A stretch of DNA of 64,000 nucleotides from Limonium bicolor (taxonomy: Eukaryota; Streptophyta; Magnoliopsida; Caryophyllales; Plumbaginaceae). Of this stretch, positions 54,851 through 64,000 are shown in pieces (the first letter of the stretch is position 1; each line of letters starts with the position of its first letter). Location of the stretch: positions 122,603,733-122,667,732 of the forward strand of contig CM041776.1 in assembly GCA_023374045.1 (NCBI GenBank). The letters are read 5' to 3'. The notes under the pieces are model-generated. The model did no database searches. It was not told the origin of the DNA and saw nothing but the letters and a program-made list of their open reading frames with translations. Made by a program: the position numbers and the translations under genes.

Positions 54851-56447
54851 GAATGGTGGTGGTGATGTTTGAGCTCTGAGTTCAAATTGGTGTTGTCATA
54901 GAAATTGTTGGAATCAACAATTGCCCCAGTATTTTTCCCTTAAGACAATCTGAGCTAGAGTTCATGGCAACCGATCAGAACGATCGATTGCCCCCAGTAT
55001 TTTCTTTTATTAAACGTGCGAACGAGTCTCGTCCTCACAGGGTCAAGGCTTATGTTCTTATGTGGTGCTTCCTAACCTACACTCGGCGTGTTTGGTGCTT
55101 GCACTCGTTCCTCACCTACGGTCGCAACTTCTAGACCATTGAATTCGATATTTGATGAATTTACGCATTTGATCTGTTACTTTCATGATTGGACACACAA
55201 CTATCAAGTCGAAGTCTTTAAAGCTTATAACGTGGCCATGGGGTGTGATGAAGGACAGGACCATGGAGGGATATTTGAGGTATGTGGAGCTTAAGTGGGT
55301 GACCAAAGCTGCACCTTGTGTCTTCTCTCGGATTCATCTTCCTTGTCTTGAAGTCGTCTAGCTGCTTTGTGTTGACGTTGTTTTCGAGCTTCTGGACTTG
55401 GACTTTTGAAGTTGTCCTTTACACCATTTCTCTTCTCTTTGTCATTTGGATTTCTTCGAGGCACTTTGGGTTTGCCTCTTTGTTTTGTCCTTTCTTGACT
55501 TCGCCTTCGGGGTTCTTGTGTCTCCCGGTTTTGAGTTTTGAGAGCTGTTTTGATGTGAGCTCTTTGGATCCTGTGTCACTCTGGGACCATTTGCGGATCA
55601 CTTCGTCATGCTGATAGCGGCGTTGCTTCTTTGGACAGATGAGAACGTTATCTGAGAGTCTGACTCCTCGCTCCTTTTGGTCACCGGGTCGGACATTTAT
55701 CATTGGCTGGGTTATTTTGTGGAGTTCATAATATCAAAAAGGGATATATGAAAGGCTCAGCGGGGGTGCCTAGGGTTTAATGTCAGGGTTCACAAGCTTT
55801 TGGCTATGTGGCGCTGTACCTAGGTGCTTCGTCATCCCTAATAGTTGTGTATCCATTCTTTGTTACTTTTCGCAGGTCTAAGAGTAAATTTACAAATTAT
55901 CTCCTTCGGTCAGTTATACCGTTTACCTCACCTTTGAATGTGGTCTCGCCGGAGTCGTGTAAAAATGACACGCTCGTTCACTCTTGGTTTTTCCGCTCAA
56001 GTCACTCTCGTGAATTCTCACTCTGAGACTTGTTCGCATATTTAGACGAAAGGTGAAAGATGACAAACTTAAACTCAGATTGCCCCCAGTATTTATCCAG
56101 GGTTTATAACAACAATTTGACAAATGCAGACTTGAACCGCTTCGTGGGTTGTTTGGATGTTTTGGGGTGAGTAGTGGTGTTTGGTTGGACACGTTATCTT
56201 TTAGAACAAAAGACAAGTCGTTTTGTTTAGTTGCCAAGAAATGACCGTTCCATAAACATTAGTTTTGAGCAAGATGATTTGGTTGAAGGTGTGAGGTGAA
56301 TGAACACATTTCTTTTTTTATCATTTTTGTGATTACAAACTGAAAAAGCCAAACAACTGAAATTTTAAAATCTAAACTTCATTAAAATGGAAATGTCAAC
56401 TTCTTACAAAATTGAAAAGAGTAAACAAAACACTACTAGACTTTTGC

Positions 56448-57747
56448 CTACTCAACAAACTGGAGTCCTTGCTCGATAAGGTCTTCGATCTTGTGCTTCA
56501 ATGCTCTGCAGTCGTCAGTACTGTGTCCTGGTAGTTGATGAAACTGGCAGAACTGATGGAGATGTTCCCCGACTTGGGTGATCCCAGGACTAGGTGTGAG
56601 AGGCTGTAGTAAGTCTAGCTCTTGTAGCTTCACGAGTGCTTGACTGAGAGGCCGGCCAATGTCGGTAAACTGTCTCGGTGCAGAGAACCTCTTGGATCGA
56701 GGTGAGGCCTTGACGCTCTGCTTTGCAGCACTGGGTTTTTGTATGGTGCTCACTTGGTACAAAACTTGAGCTGCTTTGGCCGGTCCTGACTTAAAGGTCT
56801 TGATACTCACACCCTGGGCTTTGGGTTGTCCCAGCTTCAGCTCACCTTTGTGAATCTTTTCTTCCATGACTCTTACCTGCCCCATCAGCATGTCGAAATT
56901 AGGGAAGTATGTGCAACTCAGCTCGTTGTTGTATTGCCTCTGCATATTGTCCACAATCATTCGAATTTGTTCTTGCTCATCCATTTTTGTAGGCATAGTA
57001 GCGGCCTTCATCCTCCACCGTTTGATGAAGTCGGACATTGATTCACTGTTTCCCTGTCGGGTACTGGCAAGGTCGGACCTGGTGACTTCAAGATTCTTAG
57101 CATACTCGAAATGGTGCAGGAAAGCCTCACAAACCTCTTCATAGGTCTTGGTGTTCATCCTCTGAGTCAAGTACCAACGTTGAGGTATTTCATCGAGATA
57201 ACGGGCGAAAACCTTGGCCTTCTGCATGTCATTCAACCTGAGGATGGACATTTCCCTATCGAACATCGCCAGATGGACCTGCGGGTATGAGGAACCCTTG
57301 TACAGAGCAAGTGTGGGTAGCTTCAACTTTAGAGGGAGATTAACCTCGGGGTACGATTCCATAGAAGAGTAATCGAAACCAGCTGGCTTGCTTGCTTTTT
57401 CCATGCGCTCGATCCTTTTCAGAGCCTTCTTGAGTTCTGCAGTTAGTTGGTTCCGGGGCGGCTTCCCTTACAAATCTTTGTGCATCGTGGGCCCCAACGG
57501 AGTTAACCTCGATGTAGTCGCGCTCGTTCCCAGAGTCAGCAATCTTTCCTGAAATGTTTCCCTGATGACCAACCTCAAGGGAATTGATTTTGCTTTTCAA
57601 CTCTTCGATGATGGTGACATACATTGCCTCCATGTCATTAGTGGTGGACCTATGTTTCTGTTCCATGGCTTCAAAGGCAGCAATGTACCTTTGCTCTAGG
57701 GCTGCAAACTGGGCCTCCATACTGACTGGGTTTCCTCCCTCAGCCAT
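56448..57747 (-). pseudogene. Tat/Ogre-type gag
   Basis: The start is MAEGGNPVSMEAQF at 57747, with a coiled-coil-like Glu/Met-rich N-terminal region. A frameshift between 57404 and 57440 leads into the capsid core (LPLKLKLPTLALYKGSSYPQVHL in two parts, WYLTQRMNTKTYEEVCEAFLHHF, RQGNSESMSDFIKRW). The end carries a Tat-style CX2HX4HX4C knuckle (CQFHQLPGHSTDDC) followed by a KHKIEDLIEQG helix. It would form particles usable only with Pol supplied by a related element. Confidence 0.9.
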
Positions 57748-58879
57748 ACTTGGGATTCGGGCTTATCTATTGGAAAACAAAAGTGGATTGAGCTAAAATT
57801 CTGGACCGTGAAGAAGTTTTAGGTAAAAACTTGTTTGGGCTGCAAGAAAAGCACATGAGCTGGAATGTTTCGAAGATTGTAGTTCTTGAGCCGGAATGTT
57901 CTGAGAATTGGGCGCTTGGGCCAGAATGTGTTTGGGCTAGAAGTAAAGCGCATGGGCCGAAGTGATTTCAAAACCATGTTCTGGGTGTGAATTGGAATTT
58001 GGGCCGAGTGATTATGATTGGGCCTGAAGATGATACCCGTGTCTAGGATCGTGGGTCAAAACCCGAGTGAAAAGTCTTCCTGTACTAGAATGGGCCTCAA
58101 AAAGGAAAAGCCTGAGGGATTTTTATGGATCGCTCATGGGCCTAGAGCTCAAATTGGGCCGAAAGAGAGAAATCACCTAAGTCTAAACTTTTGGGCCGAA
58201 GTCCAAATGTTTCGCATATCAAACCAAACAGGCCTCTGGGCCGCAAACAATAAAGTCATAGATTCGGGTTGAGCTAGGTTGATGAAGGAGAAGTTTCTAT
58301 CAATCCCTAGGCTGGGTAGTGGGCCGATCATATCAGCAAACAAGGCCCACACAAATTCAACATGTCCTCACTAGACGTTTAAATCAATTTGGGTATGGAT
58401 CGATCCGGAGAGGTGCTTGGGGCTTGGGCCCAGGTCACCACAAAGGAATAGGGCTTGCACGCTATTCTCTTTGGGCTTCCCCACTTTTTTCACAACACTG
58501 TTAAGTGTGCGTCTACGGTCGGGTCTTTGAATGACCAAACATTGGGCTTGGTAAGGGCACTGCCAGGAAAACGCTTGGGGCTAAGGCCCAGGTATTAAGG
58601 GGGTGTGGTTAGACGACACCCTCCTCTTTTCCCCCGCTTATTCACATCACCTTAAAGGCGTGAGTCCTTGACAGGGGACCCTCAAACGGGTCCCGGGGTG
58701 AAATCGGTTTGCGTGGACCCTCGCTCTCATATGATGCAAAGGTGCAAAAAATTAAAGTGCGCACAAGAGTAAACAGACAGAGTAATAAAGCCATAAATAA
58801 ACGTTTTCGAGTTAAGCCCTCTTTCTTAAAATTAAACAAGTTAAAATTAAGAATTTTGTCCCCAGCAGAGTCGCCAGTC
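57748..58879 (-). promoter_or_regulatory. Tat-type leader: PBS and TGGGCC-rich tract
   Basis: The PBS is at 58858-58876, three bases past the 5' LTR. The plus strand of 57830-58600 holds more than ten TGGGCC words, several as TTGGGCCGAAG (for example near 58001, 58157, 58193). TGGGCC/GGCCCA is the plant site II / TCP-type promoter motif. No ORF is supported. Confidence 0.65.
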
Positions 58880-60626
58880 TGTGAGCCTCGATTTTAAACC
58901 CTATCCTATGTTGATTAAAGCTGATTAGGATCTAACCGGGTTTTAGGTCCACTTATAACCTAAGATTAATAACTATGTCATATAACAATAATTATTAAAA
59001 CCTAAGCTAGCTCACTGGAACCTATTATGAGTCGCCACCTAATTTTAACCTAGATCAAATTAGGAAAGGAGAGTTCGGGTTCGGCGGCTTGATATTCGAC
59101 TTATTTAGGGTTCAATTACTTTCATTACCCCTAGAAGTCGTTTTTCCTCTACTTAGTTTAATTACGGCTTATTACGAGTCGTTTTAACCTAAGTGCGCGA
59201 GCTTCTGTTTTTTTGTGTTTTTTAGCATTTTTTCTGAAAATAAAAGTGAAAGTTGAAATTACCTAAACTAGGGTTTTGGAGGCAGAATTAGGTCAAATTT
59301 TGTTTCCGTCCATAGCCACGGACCTAATGTCCGTAACCACACCCTAGTTAACCTATGTGAAAATAAAAGTCGAATTAAACAAAAAACAAAAATTTGAAAA
59401 GTCCGGGGCCACGGACAGGATGTCCGTAGGCCCGGACATAGTTTAGCAAAACTTAAATTTTTAAAATTTAAAAATCTCGCCACCGTCTGTGGGTGTCCAT
59501 GGCCACGGACAACCCGTCCGTGGTCCCGGACCATAGGTCCGAGATCCCGGACCACCCACGGACAAAGGTTTTATGGTGGTTCCCGAAGGTGTTTTCGACT
59601 CAAAAATTATGCACGTGTAGCCTGAAAGGTATACAATTCGTTAGTAATTGAAAGATTGCAGTTTGAAGTCGAATTATGTACGAAACTTGACGAACAAGTA
59701 ACAAGGCAGAAACAAAAGTAATTAGCAATACAGAAGCGTAAAAAGGTTGGTTTGAACCCAAAATTTGACAGAGAGTTAATAAGGTCGTGGAGAGTTAGAA
59801 AAGTAGAATTGCAACCTGTTTTACCTTCGAATTCAGGAGGATTCTTCACGTCGGGATTCTTCGGAGGCTCCGATGGTGCCGGTTCCGGATTGAGTTCGAC
59901 CCGAGCTTCTGGTTGATTGTTGAAGGTGTTCTTCACGTTTTGGAGGTGGTTTGGTTGATGTTTGATGATTGTTGATGTGTTGGGAGTTGAAAAATGTGTT
60001 TAGATGGTGATTTCGGGGGATTTTTGATGTGATTTTGGTGCTTGGATGTGTAAAAACGTGAAGAGAATGAGATGGCTGCCTTCTTTGAGGGTCTAGGGTT
60101 CTTGAGGTTCTGATTTGATCATGGGATGAGGTTCCTTATATAGGCTTCCTTTAAGATAGAAAAATCCGGTAAAAACTGAGATGATATTTCTGAATTTTCT
60201 AAAGTGGAATTTGATTATGAAATTTTACACATGGGTAAAGGATGATATTTCTGAATTTTCTAAAGTGGAATCGATTTTTTTGGATATTGGAATATTTTTA
60301 AATTCAATTTCTCGTCACATTCAATCAGAAATTGCTAGAAAATTATTGGAAATTCGAAAAATCAAAATTCCAACGCCATTATGCTTCAAATGTCATCTTC
60401 TGTCATGGGTTACAATTTTAAAGCATTTTGAATTGATTTGACCCTTATTTGGAGGAGAGAGAAAGCCTATAGGGGGCTTAGGAGCCTCGAAAAATTACGA
60501 AAATGCCCTTGGAGATGACTAAGCTGTCCCTAGTACTCTGAAATGTGCCGATTGAACTGGGAACCCTCGCTACTAGCCTATTAGTAGAGACTCTCTTCCG
60601 GGGGGGATGAAATTTTGGGTATAACA
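58880..60626 (-). repeat. 5' LTR of the Tat-type element
   Basis: TATA box TATATAAG (minus) at 60135-60142. About 200 nt downstream an ATG opens a 109-codon frame (59607-59936), present in both LTRs with one 3-nt, frame-keeping indel. That frame contains a donor-like GAAG|GTAAAA at 59824, so it may be a short first exon, or chance. Palindromes are at about 59305-59575. A 60-bp duplication of GATGATATTTCTGAATTTTC sequence at 60180-60260 distinguishes this copy from the partner. Confidence 0.9.
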
Positions 60627-61200
60627 GGTATACAGGGAGTGTGTAATGAGGCAGAAACCGGCAAAAGCGGCACCATCCTCACCGGTACCTTTCCAGTCAA
60701 TGGCGTGGATGCATCGATCTTGTTCGACTCTGGAGCCTCACATACGTTAGTTTCGCTTTCATTTGTGAATCGGCTGGGGTTAGACGGAGAAGAGATGCCT
60801 GACTTCCTAGTCACTCTCCCGTCGAGAGAACGGATCAAGTGTACCCGCTATTACCGAGATGCTATTGTACGAATCAAGGATGAAGAGTTTCCGATCGACA
60901 TAATAGATTTCGACGGACTCGGATTTGATGTGATTGTAGGGATGAACTAGTTGGAGCGATACATGGGTCGGATCCTATGTGTCGAGCATCGTCGGCTTCA
61001 TCGAAGTCCAACTGGGGTTACCATTTCATACCGCAAGATGCCCAGGGAGCCTTCGACTCAGATTATCTCCGCTATGTCTATGTATCGTGAGTTGCGAAGG
61101 AAGAGTGATGTGTACCTCTGTTATGTCCAAGACATAGAGAGAGATCCGGAGTTTAGCCTAGATGTGCCGGTAGTGTCGGAGTTTCACCATGGGGAGCGCC
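60627..61200 (+). pseudogene. Tekay-3 protease region
   Basis: The aspartic protease motif FDSGASHTLVSLSF is near 60726-60770, followed by GFDVIVGMN with a TAG (60948-60950) where Tekay-1 has TGG. The first bases of this exon lie at 51861-51885, left of the Tat-type insertion, and the frame continues across it once one TSD copy is removed. The block ends in a deletion, at about 61175-61190, of the RT N-terminal segment that Tekay-1 keeps. Confidence 0.85.
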
Positions 61201-61798
61201 GGTCCTCTTCGTGAAAAAGAAGGACGGAGGGCTCTGCATCGACTACAGAGAGTTGAATGCTTTTACGGTGAAGAACCGTTATCCTTTACCGCGCATTGAT
61301 GATTTATTCGACCAGTTGAAAGGAGCATCAATATTCTCCAAGATTGACTTACGATCCGGTTACCACCAGATTGCTATTCGAGAGGGTGACATTGAGAAGA
61401 CCGCATTCCGAACCAGATACGGTCACTACGAGTTCGCGGTTATGCGGTTTGGTTTATCCAATGCACCAGCCAAGTTTATAGATTTAATGAACCGCTTGTT
61501 CTGAGATCAGTTGGACAAGTCGATAGTAGTCTTCATCGATGATATTCTTGTATATTTGAAATCGAAGGGTGAGCATGAAAGCCACCTGAGAAGTGTGTTG
61601 CAGACGTTGAGAGAGAACAAGTTGTATGCCAAATTCTCTAAGTGTGAATTCTGGTTGAACCAAGTTTCATTCCTTGGTCATGTTATTTCCGAGGCTGGGA
61701 TCGCTGTTGATCCGGCCAAGATAGATGCAGTGCGCACCTGGCCTAGGCCGAAGATGGTTACCGACATCCAGAGCTTCTTCGGTCTGGCAGGTTATTAG
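61190..61798 (+). pseudogene. Tekay-3 reverse transcriptase (N-terminally deleted)
   Basis: LFVKKKDG (in part in another frame), [37 protein letters not shown] and catalytic FIDDILVYL are visible. An in-frame TGA at 61502-61504 and a TAG at about 61796 interrupt it. The deletion just upstream removes the linker and fingers start present at about 17690-17880 in Tekay-1. Confidence 0.88.
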
Positions 61799-62455
61799 AG
61801 GAGATGTGTGAAGGACTTCTCCAGTGTCTCGAAGCCGATGACTTCCTTAATGAAGAAGGATGCACCATTCGAGTGGACAGACGACTATGTTTTCTGTCCA
61901 GAGTCTCAAGGATGCTCTTACCTCTGCACCAGTCCTGACAATACCAGACGGTACAGATGGATTTGAGGTCTACTGCGACGCATCCGGAAGAGGTATGGGT
62001 TGTGTATTGATGCAACACGGGAAGGTCGTAGCATACGCCTCCCGACAGCTGAAGAAGCATGAAGAGAACTACCCTACCCACGACTTAGAATTGGGTGTCA
62101 TTGTCTTCACTCTGGAGATATGGGGACATCATTTGTATGGGGTAAACGTGACAATTTATTCTGACCACAAGAGTTTGAAGTACTTGTTCACTCAGAAAGA
62201 GTTGAATATGAGACAAAGAAGGTGGGTCGAGTTCCTAAACGATTACGACATCAACCTGCAGTACAAAGAGGGTAAGGCAAATGTGGTAGCTGACGCACTG
62301 AGTCGCCGAGCACACTCTCTCCATTTGCTAGTCTCTCATTCTAGCTTGGTTGAAGTGGTGCGGAGTGCTCAGATGTCGGATCAGTATATGTTAAAGATCA
62401 GGCAGAAGCTTATTGATGGCACATTCGAGGGTCAGAAGTATGATTTCTGACTCCA
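61799..62455 (+). pseudogene. Tekay-3 RNase H
   Basis: [36 protein letters not shown] and [12 protein letters not shown] mark a gypsy RNase H. A frameshift near 61890 and a TGA at about 62448 break it. Confidence 0.88.
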
Positions 62456-63791
62456 CGATGATGACCAGATTAGGCTGAATGGCCGACTATGTATTCCGAG
62501 AAGTAGCGCCGAGCTGAAAGAGCGCATACTGAGTGGATCCCACTGTTCTAGGACTTCAATTCACCCCGGAGCTTCAAAGATGTATAAGGACATGAAACGA
62601 TATTTTTGGTGGACTGGTATGAAAAAGGATGTGAATGACTATGTTGTAAGGTGTCTCACTTGTCAGAAGGTCAAGTTTGAGCACCGACGGCCTGGTGGTA
62701 TGGTGCAGCCAACGCCAGTGCTTGAGTGGAAGTTCCATGATATTTCCATGGACTTCGTAGTAGGGCTTCCGCCTACAAGGGGAGGTCTGAATATGATTTG
62801 GGTTGTTGTTGACCGACTGACCAAGGTAGCCTGATTCATACCGATGAAGGACACCTGGAAAGCAGCAAAGCTAGCAGAGCTCTTCGACCGAGAGATTGTA
62901 CGACACCATGGTGTACCGAAGTCTATCGTGTCTGATGGGGATATCAGATTTCTCTCGAGGTACTGGAGAACTACACGGGAAGCACTTGGTACCGAGCTGA
63001 AGCTGAGTACAACGTTCCACCCATAGACAGATGGTCAGAGTGAGCGCACCATCCAGACACTAGAGGATATGTTACGTGCAAGTGTACTTGACTTTCAGAC
63101 CAGCTGGATTGATAAGTTACATCTGATTGAGTTTAGCCACAACAACAGTTACCATGCTTCAATCAAGATGTCTCCCTTCCAGGCTTTGTACGGTAGACCA
63201 TGCCGCACGCCATTATGCTGGGATGAGTCGAGTGAGACGGTCATTATAGGACCCGAGTATCTAGAGCATGTACAAGCAGAAGTACGCCAGATCCGAGCTA
63301 ACATGAAGGCAGCTCAGGACAGGCAGAAATCATATGCAGATGTGCGACGACGTGACCTGGAGTTTGCCGTGGGCGACCAAGTTTTTCTTAGAGTTTCCCC
63401 CATGAAGGGAGTGTTTCGTTTTGGCCAGAAAGGCAAGTTGAGCCCGAAATATGTGGGGCCTTATGTTGTGACGGAGCGGATAGGCCGGATGGCTTGCAGG
63501 CTAGATTTACCTGCTGAGCTGGGCAAGGTACATGATGTGTTTCATGTATCACAGTTAAAGAAGTATATGTCTCATCCGTCTCATGTGCTTCAGCCCGACA
63601 GGCTAACCTTAGAGCCGACCATGCGATCAGTGGAGACTCCCGTACGGATTCTGGATACTAAGACTCGAGACACTCGCCATAAGTCTGTAAGACTGGTGAA
63701 GGTCCTCTGGTCTCACCAGGAAGTCGAGGAGGCCACTTGGGAGCTGGAAGAGAAAATGAGGGCGAAGTACCCGTCGTTGTTTACTCCTTAG
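62456..63791 (+). pseudogene. Tekay-3 integrase and chromodomain
   Basis: HHCC zinc domain (His in [12 protein letters not shown] context, CLTCQKVKF) and DDE core (D in FHDISMDF, D in VSDGDIRF, E in [11 protein letters not shown]). The GPY/F-like LSPKYVGPY and a C-terminal chromodomain-like VKVLWSHQEVEEATWE end at 63791. In-frame stops: TGA at 62832-62834, and TAG at 63024-63026 where Tekay-1 has CAG. Otherwise one frame with the RNase H tail. Confidence 0.9.
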
Positions 63792-64000
63792 TATTTGTAT
63801 GTATAGGGTACGGGGTGTACCCCTATTTTAAGGGGGGTAGAGCCGTTTCGGTTAGGTATGTGCGGCATGTATTGTAATACGTTGCCTATGTTGTTATGTT
63901 ATAGACCTTAGAGTCGAAGTGATGCTTTGTTACCGGGACCTTGAGTCCGATGTTATGTAAAGAATGTTTGTTATGAATGTACTGTTTTATAAGTAATCCC
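63792..64000 (+). other. Tekay-3 3' untranslated region with hairpin and internal PPT-like tract
   Basis: GGGTAC-GGGGT-GTACCC (63806-63822) is followed by TTTTAAGGGGGGTAG (63826-63840), the same arrangement as Tekay-1 at about 15010-15041. No LTR start (TGAAATACC) appears before the window ends, so this is the internal tract, not the LTR-proximal PPT. Confidence 0.75.

Larger units (their letters stand above)
53648..56447 (-). other. Tat-type 3' non-coding region with minisatellites and repeated PPT-like motifs
   Basis: No pol domain. The purine motif ACTGGGGGCAATC (minus) occurs near 56078-56094, 54986-55003 and 54919-54936 (one G fewer), in addition to the PPT at 53648-53661. Three different minisatellites lie at 53760-53985, 54035-54380 and 54671-54850. 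Open stretches around 55088-55700 have no recognisable domain. Confidence 0.75.
51886..60626 (-). mobile_element. Non-autonomous Tat/Ogre-type element (gag only) inside the Tekay-3 protease exon
   Basis: LTRs at 51886-53647 (1762 bp) and 58880-60626 (1747 bp) begin TGTGAGCCTCG. The right copy ends TATAACA; the left copy has decayed to TATAATA. The perfect TSD GGTAT is at 51881-51885 and 60627-60631. The PBS (minus, 58858-58876) reads TGGCGACTCTGCTGGGGAC, a sequence typical of Tat/Ogre-type elements. The PPT GACGGGGGGCAATC borders the 3' LTR at 53648-53661. Only gag is present; no protease, RT or integrase domain is seen between gag and the PPT. Confidence 0.92.
45272..64000 (+). mobile_element. 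Tekay-3: second AlkB-carrying Tekay-type element, running off the window
   Basis: The 5' LTR at 45272-49130 starts TGAAATACCCC and ends GGGGTGTTACA. A PBS with TGGTATCA at 49136 is followed by gag, AlkB exon, protease, RT, RNase H, integrase and chromodomain on the plus strand, ending at 63791. The 3' LTR lies beyond 64000, so the TSD (GTGTC on the left) cannot be checked. It is interrupted by the Tat-type element 51886-60626. It is related to Tekay-1, but its LTRs and introns are largely different, so it is a separate family or subfamily. Many nonsense codons are present. Confidence 0.9.

Noticed and set aside
55088..55703. Possible coding stretch between the Tat gag and its minisatellites, either strand
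   Set aside because: No pol or other recognisable motif, short open stretches only.

Overview
This window is plant nuclear DNA made almost entirely of nested LTR retrotransposons. The evidence is Ty1/copia and Ty3/gypsy polyproteins, primer-binding sites (PBS) matching plant tRNA 3' ends, TG...CA LTRs of 1.5-5.8 kb, 5-bp target-site duplications (TSDs) and an Athila-type PBS. It is probably pericentromeric-type heterochromatin of a flowering plant, but I cannot name the species. I found no convincing host gene, tRNA, rRNA or CRISPR array. Every element ORF carries frameshifts or stops.

Layout, oldest to youngest by nesting. (1) A minus-strand Ty1/copia element of Sirevirus type supplies the outer flanks: 3' LTR and multiple polypurine tracts (PPTs) at 1-2447, an env-position ORF at 42864-44020 and the RNase H C-terminus at 45117-45271. 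(2) An Athila-like Ty3/gypsy element (minus, 2448-42520, TSD TCAAC) sits in its 3' region. (3) Inside Athila are a 5.3-kb non-autonomous element (31453-36793) splitting RNase H, a solo LTR at 5579-7094 (TSD CCATC), and a long solo LTR at 9170-29069 (TSD GGTAG). (4) Inside that solo LTR lies a complete Tekay-type chromovirus, 'Tekay-1' (minus, 10811-24921, TSD AGAAT). (5) On the right, a second Tekay-type element, 'Tekay-3' (plus, from 45272 past the window end), splits the Sirevirus RNase H and is itself split by a gag-only Tat/Ogre-type element (minus, 51886-60626, TSD GGTAT).

The most interesting system is in the two Tekay-type elements, which lie on opposite strands at different nesting levels. 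Both carry an AlkB-type 2-oxoglutarate/Fe(II) dioxygenase exon, resembling plant ALKBH1, between the Gag zinc knuckles and the protease. In both copies gag is divided by two intron-like gaps at matching positions. One splice donor after the knuckles is in the same phase with two acceptors, one opening the AlkB exon and one opening protease. An AATAAA follows the AlkB stop and precedes the protease acceptor. This predicts a splicing or poly(A) switch between Gag-AlkB and Gag-Pol.

Other recurring structure: covarying hairpins near the 3' ends of the Tekay-type LTRs, evenly spaced AAG|GTAA donor-like motifs in LTR leaders, CCGG-centred palindromic arrays in five LTR families, and spaced PPT-like motifs in all five non-solo element types.
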